The notes under the pieces: model-generated | Seen by the model: the letters and a program-made list of their open reading frames with translations, nothing else | The model's database searches: none | Told to the model about the DNA's origin: nothing | From: Acidovorax benzenivorans | GTDB taxonomy: Bacteria; Pseudomonadota; Gammaproteobacteria; Burkholderiales; Burkholderiaceae_C | DNA: 64,000 nucleotides | NCBI RefSeq assembly: GCF_028680575.1 | Contig: NZ_JAPCKI010000003.1 | Location: 62,001-126,000 of the forward strand | Direction of reading: 5' to 3' | Translations under genes and position numbers: made by a program | In this document: in pieces, positions 1 to 7,420 of the stretch | Layout of the letters: each line of letters opens with the position of its first letter | Position numbering within the stretch: the first letter of the stretch is position 1

Positions 1-217
1 CATCGCCCTGTTTGAATACCTGTTGCAGGTGCCAGCCAATCGCATCGGCTTCACCCAGTTCAACGTGGGCCAGCTCAAGATCATGCAAGAGGTCATCACG
101 CTGGGCGTATTTGTGCCGTTCGCCGTGTTCTACATGGGCCAACCCCTGAAATGGGACTACCTCTGGGCCGGGCTCTGCCTGGTGGGCGCGGTGTATTTCA
201 TCTTCCGGGGCGCTTGA
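1..217 (+). CDS. DUF486 (DMT_6) family small membrane protein, C-terminal part
   Basis: The reading frame is open from base 2 to the TGA at 215-217, so the start lies outside the window. The visible 71 residues contain the family-like stretch LFEYLLQVPANRIG, then an amphipathic QLKIMQEVITLGVF region and two hydrophobic segments ending in YFIFRGA. DUF486 proteins are small (about 115 residue) four-helix proteins related to the drug/metabolite transporter fold, and their substrate is unknown. The gene is not obviously linked to the phosphate genes downstream, because a 186-bp gap with its own regulatory site separates them. Confidence 0.85.
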   Translation, partial: IALFEYLLQVPANRIGFTQFNVGQLKIMQEVITLGVFVPFAVFYMGQPLKWDYLWAGLCLVGAVYFIFRGA

Positions 218-330
218 GGCGTGAACGTCTGAACGGCCAGCGCCCCGCCGCGCCGCCGCCCATGGCCCCGTGCGCATGACTGCATGAGGCAGCGGCATCA
301 GTCCCTGCTGGGCGCACGGTTAAACTCGCC

Positions 331-359
331 GGGTCACGAAAGCGTCATGGTTTTGTCAT
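331..359 (+). promoter_or_regulatory. Candidate PhoB operator (three Pho-box half-sites)
   Basis: Three 7-nt direct repeats, GGGTCAC (331-337), GCGTCAT (342-348) and TTGTCAT (353-359), are each separated by 4 nt, giving the 11-bp period of PhoB sites (consensus CTGTCAT-N4-CTGTCAT). The block ends 44 bp before the DUF47 start. The expected -10 position about 10 bp further on (near 370-376) is T-rich but not a good TATAAT. A similar triple array lies upstream of the phoX-like gene. Confidence 0.75.
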
Positions 360-403
360 GGCGCGGCCTTTTCTCACCATTCGTTCCCGATCCAGGAGTC
401 TCC

Positions 404-1051
404 ATGCTGTTTGCCAAGCTGTTGCCACGCGAAGGCAATTTTTTCGAAATGTTCAACCAGCATGCGGACCGCATCGTCGAGGCGGCCCGGGCCTTCTCGC
501 AACTGGTGGCCAACTATAGCGATCCGCACCTGCGCGACAAATACAACCAGGACGTGGACAACGCTGAGCGTGCCGCTGACCGGGTGACGCACGAGGTGAA
601 CAAGGCCATCCACAAGACCTTCATCACCCCCATCGACCGCGAGCAGATCCATGCACTGATCAACACCATGGACGACGTGGCCGACCTGATCCAGGACTCG
701 GCCGAGACCATGGCGCTGTACGACGTGCGCCACATGACGGAGGAGATCACCCGCCTCACGGACCTGAGCCTCAAGTGCTGCGAGCGCCTGCGCGATGCCG
801 TCAAGCTGCTCGACAAGATCGCCGACCCTGCTGTGGCCGAGGCCGCACTCAAGACCTGCGAAGAGATCGACAAGCTCGAATCCGACGCCGACCGCGTGAT
901 GCGCAGCGCCATGAGCAAGCTGTTCCGCGAGGAGCCCGATGTGCGCGAAGTGATCAAGCTCAAGGCCATCTACGAGTTGCTGGAGACGATCACCGACAAG
1001 TGCGAGGACGTGGCCAACTGCATCGAGGGCATCGTCCTCGAGAACTCCTGA
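404..1051 (+). CDS. DUF47 family (PhoU-like) phosphate transport accessory protein
   Basis: A 215-residue, all-helical protein with no signal peptide. It starts MLFAKLLPREGNFFEMF and carries the DUF47 features: charged helices with repeated E/D-x-x-x-D patterns such as CEEIDKLESDADRVM and a C-terminal KCEDVANCIEGIVLEN. DUF47 proteins resemble PhoU, and they are normally encoded directly in front of a PiT permease whose activity they are thought to modulate. I chose ATG 404 because AGGAG lies 5 bp upstream (394-398) and family members begin at this point. The gene is 19 bp from the permease gene, so the two are almost certainly one operon controlled by the Pho-box-like site at 331-359. Confidence 0.92.
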   Translation: MLFAKLLPREGNFFEMFNQHADRIVEAARAFSQLVANYSDPHLRDKYNQDVDNAERAADRVTHEVNKAIHKTFITPIDREQIHALINTMDDVADLIQDSAETMALYDVRHMTEEITRLTDLSLKCCERLRDAVKLLDKIADPAVAEAALKTCEEIDKLESDADRVMRSAMSKLFREEPDVREVIKLKAIYELLETITDKCEDVANCIEGIVLENS

Positions 1052-1070
1052 TCCGCGCAGGCTGACCAGT

Positions 1071-2081
1071 ATGGAAACCGTACAGACGGCCCTCTGGGTT
1101 GTGGTTCTGCTTGTGGCCCTGGCAATCCTGTTCGACTTCATGAACGGGTTCCACGACGCGGCCAATTCGATCGCCACGGTGGTCTCCACCGGCGTGCTCA
1201 AGCCCGCGCAGGCGGTGCTGTTTGCCGCCTTCTTCAACTTTGTCGCGATCTTCGTCTTTCACCTGAGTGTGGCGGCAACGGTGGGCAAGGGCATCGTGCA
1301 GCCCGGCATTGTGGACACGCACGTGGTGTTTGGCGCCCTTGTGGGCGCGATCACCTGGAACGTGATCACCTGGTACTACGGCATCCCCAGCAGCTCTTCG
1401 CATGCGCTCATCGGCGGCATCGTGGGGGCCGTGATTGCCAAGGCCGGCTCGGGCGCGTTGATCTCGGCGGGCATTCTCAAGACCGTGGCGTTCATCTTTG
1501 TCTCTCCGCTGCTGGGATTTACGCTGGGCTCGCTCATGATGGTGGCCGTGGCATGGATCTTCCGGCGCACGCGCCCGAGCAAGGTGGACAAATGGTTCCG
1601 CCGGTTGCAGTTGGTGTCTGCTGGCGCCTACAGCCTGGGTCACGGCGGCAACGATGCGCAAAAGACCATCGGCATCATCTGGCTGCTGCTGATTGCCACG
1701 GGGTATTCGTCGGCGTCTGACGCCTCGCCCCCCGTCTGGGCCATCATCAGCTGCTACGTGGCCATTGGCCTGGGCACCATGTTTGGCGGCTGGCGCATCG
1801 TGAAGACCATGGGCCAGAAGATCACCAAGCTCAAGCCCGTGGGCGGCTTCTGTGCCGAAACGGGCGGGGCGCTGACCTTGTTCCTGGCCACCACGCTGGG
1901 AATTCCGGTGTCCACCACGCACACCATCACGGGCGCCATCGTCGGTGTGGGCTCCACCCAGCGCGCCAGCGCCGTGCGCTGGGGTGTGGCGGGCAACATC
2001 ATCTGGGCGTGGATTCTGACCATTCCGGCGAGCGCGTTTGTGGCTGCCGTCGCTTACTGGATCAGCCTGCAGCTGTTCTGA
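1071..2081 (+). CDS. pit: Inorganic phosphate transporter, PiT family
   Basis: A 336-residue inner-membrane permease for cation-coupled phosphate (probably metal-phosphate) uptake. Both halves of the PiT signature are visible: an N-terminal FMNGFHDAANSIAT near residues 23-36 and an internal LGHGGNDAQKTIGI near residue 193. There are about ten hydrophobic segments, plus the PVSTTHTITGAIVG repeat near residue 280. The length matches short bacterial PiT proteins, which lack the large central loop of E. coli PitA. It lies 19 bp behind the DUF47 gene. The Pho-box-like repeats upstream suggest induction by phosphate starvation, unlike E. coli pitA, which is largely constitutive. Confidence 0.95.
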   Translation: METVQTALWVVVLLVALAILFDFMNGFHDAANSIATVVSTGVLKPAQAVLFAAFFNFVAIFVFHLSVAATVGKGIVQPGIVDTHVVFGALVGAITWNVITWYYGIPSSSSHALIGGIVGAVIAKAGSGALISAGILKTVAFIFVSPLLGFTLGSLMMVAVAWIFRRTRPSKVDKWFRRLQLVSAGAYSLGHGGNDAQKTIGIIWLLLIATGYSSASDASPPVWAIISCYVAIGLGTMFGGWRIVKTMGQKITKLKPVGGFCAETGGALTLFLATTLGIPVSTTHTITGAIVGVGSTQRASAVRWGVAGNIIWAWILTIPASAFVAAVAYWISLQLF

Positions 2082-2149
2082 CGGCCGATGGCCCCGGTGG
2101 TTGTGATTGCTATTAAATAGATAGCTATCAAGGCAATCAGCACTGGCGC

Positions 2150-2187
2150 AAAAGCCCCATTGGATGTGAATTCAATGGGGCTTTTGC
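2150..2187. terminator. Rho-independent terminator, probably bidirectional
   Basis: The stem AAAAGCCCCATTG (2150-2162) pairs with CAATGGGGCTTTT (2173-2185) around a 10-nt loop, with A-rich and T-rich flanks on opposite sides. It sits between the converging pit gene (stop 2081) and the TM2-like gene (stop 2207), so it can end both transcripts. The AT-rich stretch just before it (2107-2145) resembles the head of a Comamonadaceae dispersed repeat. Confidence 0.85.
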
Positions 2188-2206
2188 TTGGGCGCCTGCC
2201 CGCAGA

Positions 2207-2653
2207 TCACTGCGAGATCTTGCGCGCTTCCTCGATCTGGTATTCAAAGTACCGCTGGAAGCTAAACGCCAGGCTGGCCATCAGCACCGTGGTGCCAATC
2301 AGCAGCGACACCACGATGGCGCCCACGGTGATCCATTGCGTCCTGCCCGGCGCGGCATCGGGTGCTGCGCTGGGGTTGTAGCGCGCATTCCACGCCTCGG
2401 GCGTCATCAGTGCGTACAGGATGGCACGCAGCGCACAGGCGGCTATCGTGAAACCCAGCAGCGGAATCAGCACCCAACTGTAGTGGTCGTCCTGGCCGAG
2501 TTGCTGCACTCTCTGGATGCCATAGATGCCCAGCGCAGTGGGAATGGGCAACAGCCAGCCGAGCATGTCGGACAGGCCGTGCAGATAAAAGCGGTGCAGG
2601 CCCAGCGGCCCGCCCACAAAGGCGAGCCAGGCCGCGACGGTTTTGTTTTTCAT
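2207..2653 (-). CDS. TM2-domain-like membrane protein
   Basis: A 148-residue protein with three or four hydrophobic segments. The N-terminus, KNKTVAAWLAFVGGPLGLHRFYLHG, fits the TM2-domain pattern (two transmembrane helices with a conserved G-x-H-R-F-Y turn). A second pair of helices covers about residues 60-80 and 108-130, followed by a charged tail. The function of bacterial TM2 proteins is not established. It is followed on the same strand by no other gene. The upstream GNAT gene ends 11 bp before its start, so co-transcription is likely. Confidence 0.8.
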   Translation of the reverse strand: MKNKTVAAWLAFVGGPLGLHRFYLHGLSDMLGWLLPIPTALGIYGIQRVQQLGQDDHYSWVLIPLLGFTIAACALRAILYALMTPEAWNARYNPSAAPDAAPGRTQWITVGAIVVSLLIGTTVLMASLAFSFQRYFEYQIEEARKISQ

Positions 2654-2664
2654 GGGATGCCGTG

Positions 2665-3186
2665 CTATTCGGGAGAAGTGGTGTTGCCCGCGCCCAGGGT
2701 CTTTTCCATGAGCACAATGTCGCGCCAGGCGCCAAACTTCCAGCCCACCGAGCGCATGACGCCCACATCGGTAAAGCCCAGGGCACGGTGCACGCCGATC
2801 GAGCCAGCATTGGCAGAGTCGCCAATCACCGCCAGCAGCTTGCGCACGCCAGCCGCTTCGGACTGCACGGCCAGCTCGGTGAGCAGCTTGCGGCCCAGGC
2901 CCATGCCACGGGCGCCGTCGGCCACGTAGATCGAGTCTTCGGCCGAGAAGCGGTAGGCCGGGCGGGGTTTGAACCAGTTGGCATAGGCAAAACCCAGCAC
3001 TTGGCCGTCTTTCTCCGCAACCAGCCAGGGCAGGCCACGCGCCAGCACGTCAGCGCGGCGGCCCGTCATGTCAGCTTCGGAGGGGGGATCTATCTCGAAG
3101 GTGCCCGTGCCGTGGAGCACATGGTGTTGGTAAATGGCCGTGATGGCAGGAATATCGCTGTCAGTGCTGGGGCGGATAGAGGGCAT
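2665..3186 (-). CDS. GNAT N-acetyltransferase, Pat/Bar-MddA-like
   Basis: A 173-residue GNAT enzyme predicted to acetylate an amino-acid-type amine (phosphinothricin, methionine sulfone or sulfoximine type) using acetyl-CoA. The characteristic opening IRPSTDSDIPAITAIYQHHVLHGTGTF is present, with FEIDPPS as in the family. The acetyl-CoA pyrophosphate loop RGMGLGRKLL lies near residue 98, and the C-terminal ALGFTDVGVMRSVGWKFG is also typical. I chose ATG 3186 because family members begin with MxxIRxxTxxD; an in-frame upstream start would overlap the rpsP promoter region. The true substrate cannot be read from sequence. It is divergent from rpsP. Confidence 0.85.
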   Translation of the reverse strand: MPSIRPSTDSDIPAITAIYQHHVLHGTGTFEIDPPSEADMTGRRADVLARGLPWLVAEKDGQVLGFAYANWFKPRPAYRFSAEDSIYVADGARGMGLGRKLLTELAVQSEAAGVRKLLAVIGDSANAGSIGVHRALGFTDVGVMRSVGWKFGAWRDIVLMEKTLGAGNTTSPE

Positions 3187-3200
3187 TTTGGGGAAATGGA

Positions 3201-3206
3201 TATAAT
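3201..3206 (+). promoter_or_regulatory. Candidate -10 box of the rpsP operon
   Basis: A perfect TATAAT lies 126 bp before the rpsP start, just outside the divergent GNAT gene. No good -35 hexamer is seen 16-18 bp upstream (AGAGGG-like), so the assignment depends on the -10 box and position. The resulting leader would be about 120 nt. Confidence 0.5.
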
Positions 3207-3331
3207 CGCAGGCTTTGCAGCGTGTCGCTGGCCGGGTGGCCATGTCGCGTGTCTCAAGCGTTGCGAATATGGTTGCGAACACTGTGGCTTACGGCAAATG
3301 TTGCCGGAGTTCACCACCCGAAGGATAAATC

Positions 3332-3583
3332 ATGGTCGTCATTCGACTCTCCCGCGGCGGCTCCAAGGGCCGTCCTTTCTTCAACATCGTTGTTGCTGAC
3401 AAGCGCGTGCGCCGTGATGGCCGCTTCATCGAGCGCATCGGCTTCTACAACCCCACCGCCAAGGAATCTGAAGAAGGCCTGCGCATCGTGCAAGACCGTC
3501 TGGCTTACTGGGTGGGCGTTGGCGCCCAGTCCTCCCCCACGGTGGACCGCCTGATCAAGCAAGCCGCCAAGAAGGCTGCTTAA
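3332..3583 (+). CDS. rpsP: 30S ribosomal protein S16
   Basis: An 83-residue protein of normal S16 length. It opens [23 protein letters not shown], followed by [15 protein letters not shown], both hallmark S16 stretches, and ends in the usual Lys/Ala-rich tail. S16 binds 16S rRNA early in 30S assembly. The ribosome-binding site AAGGA lies 6 bp before the ATG. It is the first gene of the conserved rpsP-rimM-trmD-rplS operon. A strong terminator-like hairpin follows the gene, so S16 is probably made in excess over RimM and TrmD. Confidence 0.98.
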   Translation: MVVIRLSRGGSKGRPFFNIVVADKRVRRDGRFIERIGFYNPTAKESEEGLRIVQDRLAYWVGVGAQSSPTVDRLIKQAAKKAA

Positions 3584-3592
3584 AGCTCCCTG

Positions 3593-3640
3593 AAAAGGGC
3601 GGGTTCCGTCGGCTGGTCTGGCGGAACCCGCCCTTTTCTC
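3593..3640 (+). terminator. Terminator-like hairpin between rpsP and rimM
   Basis: A 12-bp stem (GGGCGGGTTCCG 3597-3608 with CGGAACCCGCCC 3622-3633) has a 13-nt loop. It is flanked by AAAA on the left and followed by TTTTCT. It lies inside the operon, so it probably acts as an attenuator that lowers transcription into rimM-trmD. Confidence 0.75.
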
Positions 3641-3657
3641 ATTCTGGATTCACTGCC

Positions 3658-4230
3658 ATGGCCACCACACCGTTGACCCTCGAACCCGCAGAACTGCCTG
3701 CCGACGCCGTTGAAGTGGGGCGTATCGCAGATGCCTGGGGTGTCAAGGGCTGGTTCAAGGTGCTGTCGCACAGCGGCAATCCTGAGGCACTTTTTTCGTC
3801 CAAACGGTGGTATTTGCAGCCCTCGGAGCGTGGTGCCAAGACCTTCAGCGGCACCGTGCTGCTGCCCATCCGCCAGGCCAAGGACCACTCGGACACCGTG
3901 GTGGCCTGGGCGCAGGGCATAGACGACCGCAATGGCGCAGAGGCGTTGCGGGGTGCGCGGATTTTTGTGCCACGGTCCAGTTTCCCGTCCACCTCGGATG
4001 ATGAGTATTACTGGGTCGATCTGATTGGCCTTTCGGTCATCAACCGCGAAGGTGTGGCGCTGGGCCAGGTGCGCGAGCTGATGTCCACCGGCCCCCAGAC
4101 CGTGCTGGTGCTGGGCTATGAGCAGGACGGCAAGGCGCAGGAGCGCATGATTCCGTTTGTCTCGGCGTTCGTGGACAAGGTGGACCTGGCCGAAAAACGC
4201 ATCACCGTGGACTGGCAGCCCGACTACTGA
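3658..4230 (+). CDS. rimM: Ribosome maturation factor RimM
   Basis: A 190-residue cytoplasmic assembly factor that binds S19 and helps form the 30S head. The N-terminal RimM domain begins with VEVGRIADAWGVKGWFKV (about residues 19-36), matching the family's VGxIxxxxGxxGxxKV pattern. The PRC-barrel-like C-terminal half has YYWVDLIGLSVINREGVALG near residue 118 and ends in the typical ERMIPFVSAFVDKVD...ITVDW. Size and operon position are standard. It starts 74 bp after rpsP, beyond the hairpin, and stops 26 bp before trmD. Confidence 0.97.
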   Translation: MATTPLTLEPAELPADAVEVGRIADAWGVKGWFKVLSHSGNPEALFSSKRWYLQPSERGAKTFSGTVLLPIRQAKDHSDTVVAWAQGIDDRNGAEALRGARIFVPRSSFPSTSDDEYYWVDLIGLSVINREGVALGQVRELMSTGPQTVLVLGYEQDGKAQERMIPFVSAFVDKVDLAEKRITVDWQPDY

Positions 4231-4256
4231 CAGGCGCATGGACAGTGCCGCGCACC

Positions 4257-5015
4257 ATGCGCTTTGACATCATCACCCTCTTTCCCGAGCTGTTCGCCCC
4301 CTTTCTGGCGAGCGGCGTGACCCGGCGCGCCTATGCCAGCGGCCAGGTCGATGTGCGTCTGTGGAACCCGCGCGACTACGCCGACGGCAACTACCGCCGC
4401 GTGGATGACCGACCGTTTGGTGGTGGCCCGGGCATGGTGATGATGGCAGAGCCTCTGGCACGGTGCCTTGTCGCCATCCGGGCCGAGCGCGGTGAGCCCG
4501 AAGGCGGTCAGGCGCCAGTGGTTCTTTTTTCACCCATCGGCGAGTCGCTGAACCACGCTGCTGTGGAGCGCTGGTCGGCCAGCGCGGGGGGCGTGTTGCT
4601 GTGTGGGCGCTACGAAGGCATCGACCAGCGGTTCATCGATGCGCATGTGAATGTGCAGATGAGCCTGGGCGACTTCGTGCTCTCGGGCGGCGAGATTGCA
4701 GCCATGGCCCTGCTAGACGCCGTGGCACGCCTGCAGCCCGGCGTGCTCAATGACGAGGGCAGCCACCAGCTCGACAGCTTCAACCCGGCGCTCGATGGCC
4801 TGCTGGACTGCCCACACTACACGCGGCCCGAAGAGTGGGCGGGGCAGCAGGTGCCCGTTGCCCTCATGTCGGGCCACCATGCGCAGATCGAGCGTTGGCG
4901 GCGTGATCAGCGCTTGGTCACGACGGCCCGCCACCGGCCAGATCTCATCGACGTCGCGCGCAAAGCAGGGCGTTTGGCGCCTGCCGATGAGGCAGTATTG
5001 GCCAAGCTCGGCTGA
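4257..5015 (+). CDS. trmD: tRNA (guanine-N1)-methyltransferase TrmD
   Basis: A 252-residue SPOUT-class enzyme that uses S-adenosylmethionine to methylate G37 of tRNAs with G36, which prevents +1 frameshifting. Visible motifs are the opening MRFDIITLFPELF, the LLCGRYEGIDQRFI loop (about residue 116), and the trefoil-knot region SLGDFVLSGGEIAAMALLDA (about residues 138-157). The C-terminal domain has LDCPHYTRPEEW. I prefer ATG 4257 because family members start with MRxD; a GTG at 4245 in the same frame would add four residues. An internal promoter for rplS overlaps the end of the gene. Confidence 0.96.
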   Translation: MRFDIITLFPELFAPFLASGVTRRAYASGQVDVRLWNPRDYADGNYRRVDDRPFGGGPGMVMMAEPLARCLVAIRAERGEPEGGQAPVVLFSPIGESLNHAAVERWSASAGGVLLCGRYEGIDQRFIDAHVNVQMSLGDFVLSGGEIAAMALLDAVARLQPGVLNDEGSHQLDSFNPALDGLLDCPHYTRPEEWAGQQVPVALMSGHHAQIERWRRDQRLVTTARHRPDLIDVARKAGRLAPADEAVLAKLG

Positions 5016-5026
5016 ATTGCTATAAT
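4998..5026 (+). promoter_or_regulatory. Candidate sigma-70 promoter for rplS
   Basis: TTGGCC (4998-5003), a 17-bp spacer and TATAAT (5021-5026) overlap the 3' end and stop of trmD. This gives L19 its own transcript with a leader of about 110 nt. Confidence 0.65.
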
Positions 5027-5143
5027 CAAAGGCTTTTCGATCCTCTGGCCGGCCGTTTTGACTGGGAGTTCTTCCGCAAAACACTGAGGCGTCAATCCCG
5101 ACGCAGCCATTTTTGGCGCGGACAAGATCACTAGGAAACTCAC

Positions 5144-5527
5144 ATGAACCTGATCCAGACCCTGGAAGCGGAAGAAATTGCCCGCTTGAACAAGACCATC
5201 CCCGAATTCGCCCCTGGTGACACCGTCATCGTGAGCGTGAACGTGGTGGAAGGTACCCGCAAGCGCGTGCAGGCTTACGAAGGTGTGGTGATTGCCAAGC
5301 GCAATCGCGGCCTGAACAGCGGCTTCACCGTGCGCAAGATCTCCAGCGGCGAAGGCGTGGAACGTACGTTCCAGACCTACAGCCCGCTGATCGCCAACAT
5401 CGAAGTCAAGCGCCGCGGTGACGTGCGCCGTGCCAAGCTGTACTACCTGCGTGAACGCAGCGGCAAGTCGGCACGTATCAAGGAAAAGCTGCCTTCGCGC
5501 GTCAAGGCTGCAGCCACCGCCGCATAA
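5144..5527 (+). CDS. rplS: 50S ribosomal protein L19
   Basis: A 127-residue protein of normal length. It carries [46 protein letters not shown], the core of L19, which lies at the 30S-50S interface. The end, [20 protein letters not shown], is also typical. It is the last gene of the rpsP operon. Its own promoter near 5000 and a strong terminator immediately behind indicate that it can be expressed independently of trmD. Confidence 0.98.
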   Translation: MNLIQTLEAEEIARLNKTIPEFAPGDTVIVSVNVVEGTRKRVQAYEGVVIAKRNRGLNSGFTVRKISSGEGVERTFQTYSPLIANIEVKRRGDVRRAKLYYLRERSGKSARIKEKLPSRVKAAATAA

Positions 5528-5546
5528 GGCGCGGGCTCGTCCTGAC

Positions 5547-5587
5547 AAGCCGCTACAGCATCTGCCTGTAGCGGCTTTTTGTTTTTT
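5547..5587 (+). terminator. Rho-independent terminator of the rpsP-rplS operon
   Basis: An 11-bp perfect stem (AGCCGCTACAG 5548-5558 with CTGTAGCGGCT 5566-5576) with a 7-nt loop is followed by TTTTGTTTTTT. It lies 20 bp after rplS. Confidence 0.93.
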
Positions 5588-5608
5588 GGCTCGTTCAACC
5601 TGCTTTTC

Positions 5609-6328
5609 GTGAACCCTACTTCCCCTCCCGCCTTCTCATCGGTCATTGCGCCTCTGTCGAGCCTGCCCGACTTTGACCCCCGCATGGTGCCGGTGGTGGG
5701 TGTGGACGCGCACTTGCCTGCTGTGCCGTTGGCCGCACAAACGCCCGATGCGCTGCGTGCGCGTTTTGCGCAGCCACCCCAGTGGGAGCCGGAGGTGGTG
5801 CTGGAGAAGAAGTTCATGAACCGCGAGCCAGCTCACGCGTCTGTGTTGCTGGCGATCGTGTTGCGCGAGCAGCCCACGGTGTTGCTGACGGAGCGCACCG
5901 CACATCTGTCCACCCATTCCGGGCAGGTCGCATTCCCTGGTGGGCGGGCCGATCCGGAAGATGCCAGCCCTGCTGAAACCGCCTTGCGCGAAGCGCAGGA
6001 GGAAGTGGGTCTGGACCGGGAGTTTGTCGAGGTGCTGGGAACCTTGCCGACCTACGTGACCGGCTCCTCGTTCATCATCACCCCCGTGGTCGCCCTGGTG
6101 CAGCCGGACTGTGTGCTTCGGCCCAATCCGTATGAAGTGGCCGACTTGTTCGAGGTCCCGCTGGCCTTCCTGCTCGACCCTGCCCACCATCGCCGCCATG
6201 TGTTCGACCGCGATGGCGTGCACCGGGAGTGGTTCTCCATGCCGTACCAGCAGGGGGACAAAACCCATTTCATCTGGGGCGCGACGGCGGGCATGCTGCG
6301 CAATTTCTACCGGTTTATGCAGGCCTGA
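5609..6328 (+). CDS. CoA pyrophosphatase, NUDIX family (NudL-like)
   Basis: A protein of about 239 residues. A full Nudix box, GGRADPEDASPAETALREAQEEVGL, begins near residue 111; the REAQEEVG segment supplies the metal-binding glutamates. Just before it, LTERTAHLSTHSGQVAFPGG matches the UPF0035/NudL signature of enzymes that cut coenzyme A to 4'-phosphopantetheine and 3',5'-ADP. The start is uncertain. GTG 5609 gives a complete N-terminus after the rplS terminator, while ATG 5684 would give a shorter protein that still has the whole domain. It stands alone, 57 bp before the CobD-like gene. Confidence 0.85.
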   Translation: MNPTSPPAFSSVIAPLSSLPDFDPRMVPVVGVDAHLPAVPLAAQTPDALRARFAQPPQWEPEVVLEKKFMNREPAHASVLLAIVLREQPTVLLTERTAHLSTHSGQVAFPGGRADPEDASPAETALREAQEEVGLDREFVEVLGTLPTYVTGSSFIITPVVALVQPDCVLRPNPYEVADLFEVPLAFLLDPAHHRRHVFDRDGVHREWFSMPYQQGDKTHFIWGATAGMLRNFYRFMQA

Positions 6329-6385
6329 ACCTGCTGCACACGCCATGGGGCGCACCGGCGCGAAGCACCAGTATCATTGCTCCCC

Positions 6386-7372
6386 ATGAGTTTCTTCGCC
6401 ATCCTGTTCGCTCTGCTGATCGAGCAGGCACGCCCTCTGGCTCGCAGCAATCCTATCCACGCGGGGCTGCGTGCATGGGCGCTGTCCGTGAGCCGCAATT
6501 TCGATGCGGGCAAGTCGCACCACGGCTGGGTGGCGTGGAGCCTCGCAGTGCTTGTCCCTGCATTGGTCACTCTGGCCATCCACTGGCTGTTGTTGTGGGG
6601 CCTTGGCTGGCCATTTGCGGTGCTCTGGAGCGTCGCGGTGCTGTACGTCACGCTGGGGTTTCGGCAGTTCAGCCACCATTTCACCGGCATCCGCGATGCG
6701 CTGGAAGAGGGCGACGAAGACGCTGCCCGTGAGCGCCTGGCGCACTGGCAGCAGGTGGACGTAGGTGTGCTGCCGCGCAGCGAAATCGTGCGCCATGTGA
6801 TTGAGTATTCGGTGTTGGCTGCCCACCGGCATGTGTTTGGCGTGCTGGCCTGGTTCTCGGTGCTGGCCGCGCTGGGTCTGGGGCCGACGGGGGCGGTGCT
6901 GTATCGCCTGGCTGAATTTGTCTCGCGCTACTGGCATTACAAGCAGCGTACGGGCGCATTACCCGCGAGCGAGTCCTTGCAGCAGGCGTCCGCCCAGGCC
7001 TGGACTGCCATCGACTGGTTGCCTGCGCGGCTCACGGCACTGAGCTTTGCGGTGGTCGGCAGTTTTGAAGAAGCGATTGAAGGCTGGCGTTTTCATGCGC
7101 AGCGGTTTCCCAACGACAACGATGGTGTGGTTCTTGCCGCCACTGCAGGAGCCATCAATGTGCGCCTGGGCGGTGAGGCGTTGAAGGCTCGTACCGAGCT
7201 GCATGCGCCACAGGGCCTGGAGATTGACGCCGATATGGGAGACAGCGACTCCACCCCCGGCCGTGAGCCCGAGGTGGGCCACCTGCGCAGCGTGGTGGGC
7301 CTGGTGTGGCGCTCGGTGGTGGTCTGGATGCTGCTGCTGGCGTTGCTGACGCTGGCGCGTTTGCTGGGTTAG
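6386..7372 (+). CDS. CobD/CbiB-AmpE-like integral membrane protein
   Basis: A 328-residue inner-membrane protein. The N-terminal FFAILFALLIEQARPL and following helices (about residues 55-95, 145-175 and near the C-terminus) resemble CobD/CbiB and the AmpE branch. The YVTLGFRQFSHHFTGIRDALEEGD loop resembles the CobD YTxxG/S...xAL region. No other cobalamin gene is nearby. In Comamonadaceae this protein is usually annotated only as CobD/CbiB family, so a true adenosylcobinamide-phosphate synthase role is doubtful. I took ATG 6386 rather than a TTG three codons earlier. Confidence 0.7.
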   Translation: MSFFAILFALLIEQARPLARSNPIHAGLRAWALSVSRNFDAGKSHHGWVAWSLAVLVPALVTLAIHWLLLWGLGWPFAVLWSVAVLYVTLGFRQFSHHFTGIRDALEEGDEDAARERLAHWQQVDVGVLPRSEIVRHVIEYSVLAAHRHVFGVLAWFSVLAALGLGPTGAVLYRLAEFVSRYWHYKQRTGALPASESLQQASAQAWTAIDWLPARLTALSFAVVGSFEEAIEGWRFHAQRFPNDNDGVVLAATAGAINVRLGGEALKARTELHAPQGLEIDADMGDSDSTPGREPEVGHLRSVVGLVWRSVVVWMLLLALLTLARLLG

Positions 7373-7420
7373 CCCGCTCCTGTAGCGCTACCTTTGTGCG
7401 GCGCTGCTGGCGGGCACCGG

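Noticed and set aside
374..1237. Long open frame antisense to the DUF47 gene, and many similar ones (for example 10755-13127 minus across the helicase and 22519-24396 plus across bcsC/bcsE).
   Set aside because: High GC content with strong third-position bias removes stops from antisense frames. The products are low-complexity (Arg/Ala/His/Gly-rich) and match no family, while the opposite frame has clear conserved motifs.
3269..3328. A 19-codon open frame in the rpsP leader ending 3 nt before the S16 start, as a leader peptide.
   Set aside because: It has no ribosome-binding site and no codon run suggesting attenuation; it could easily be chance.
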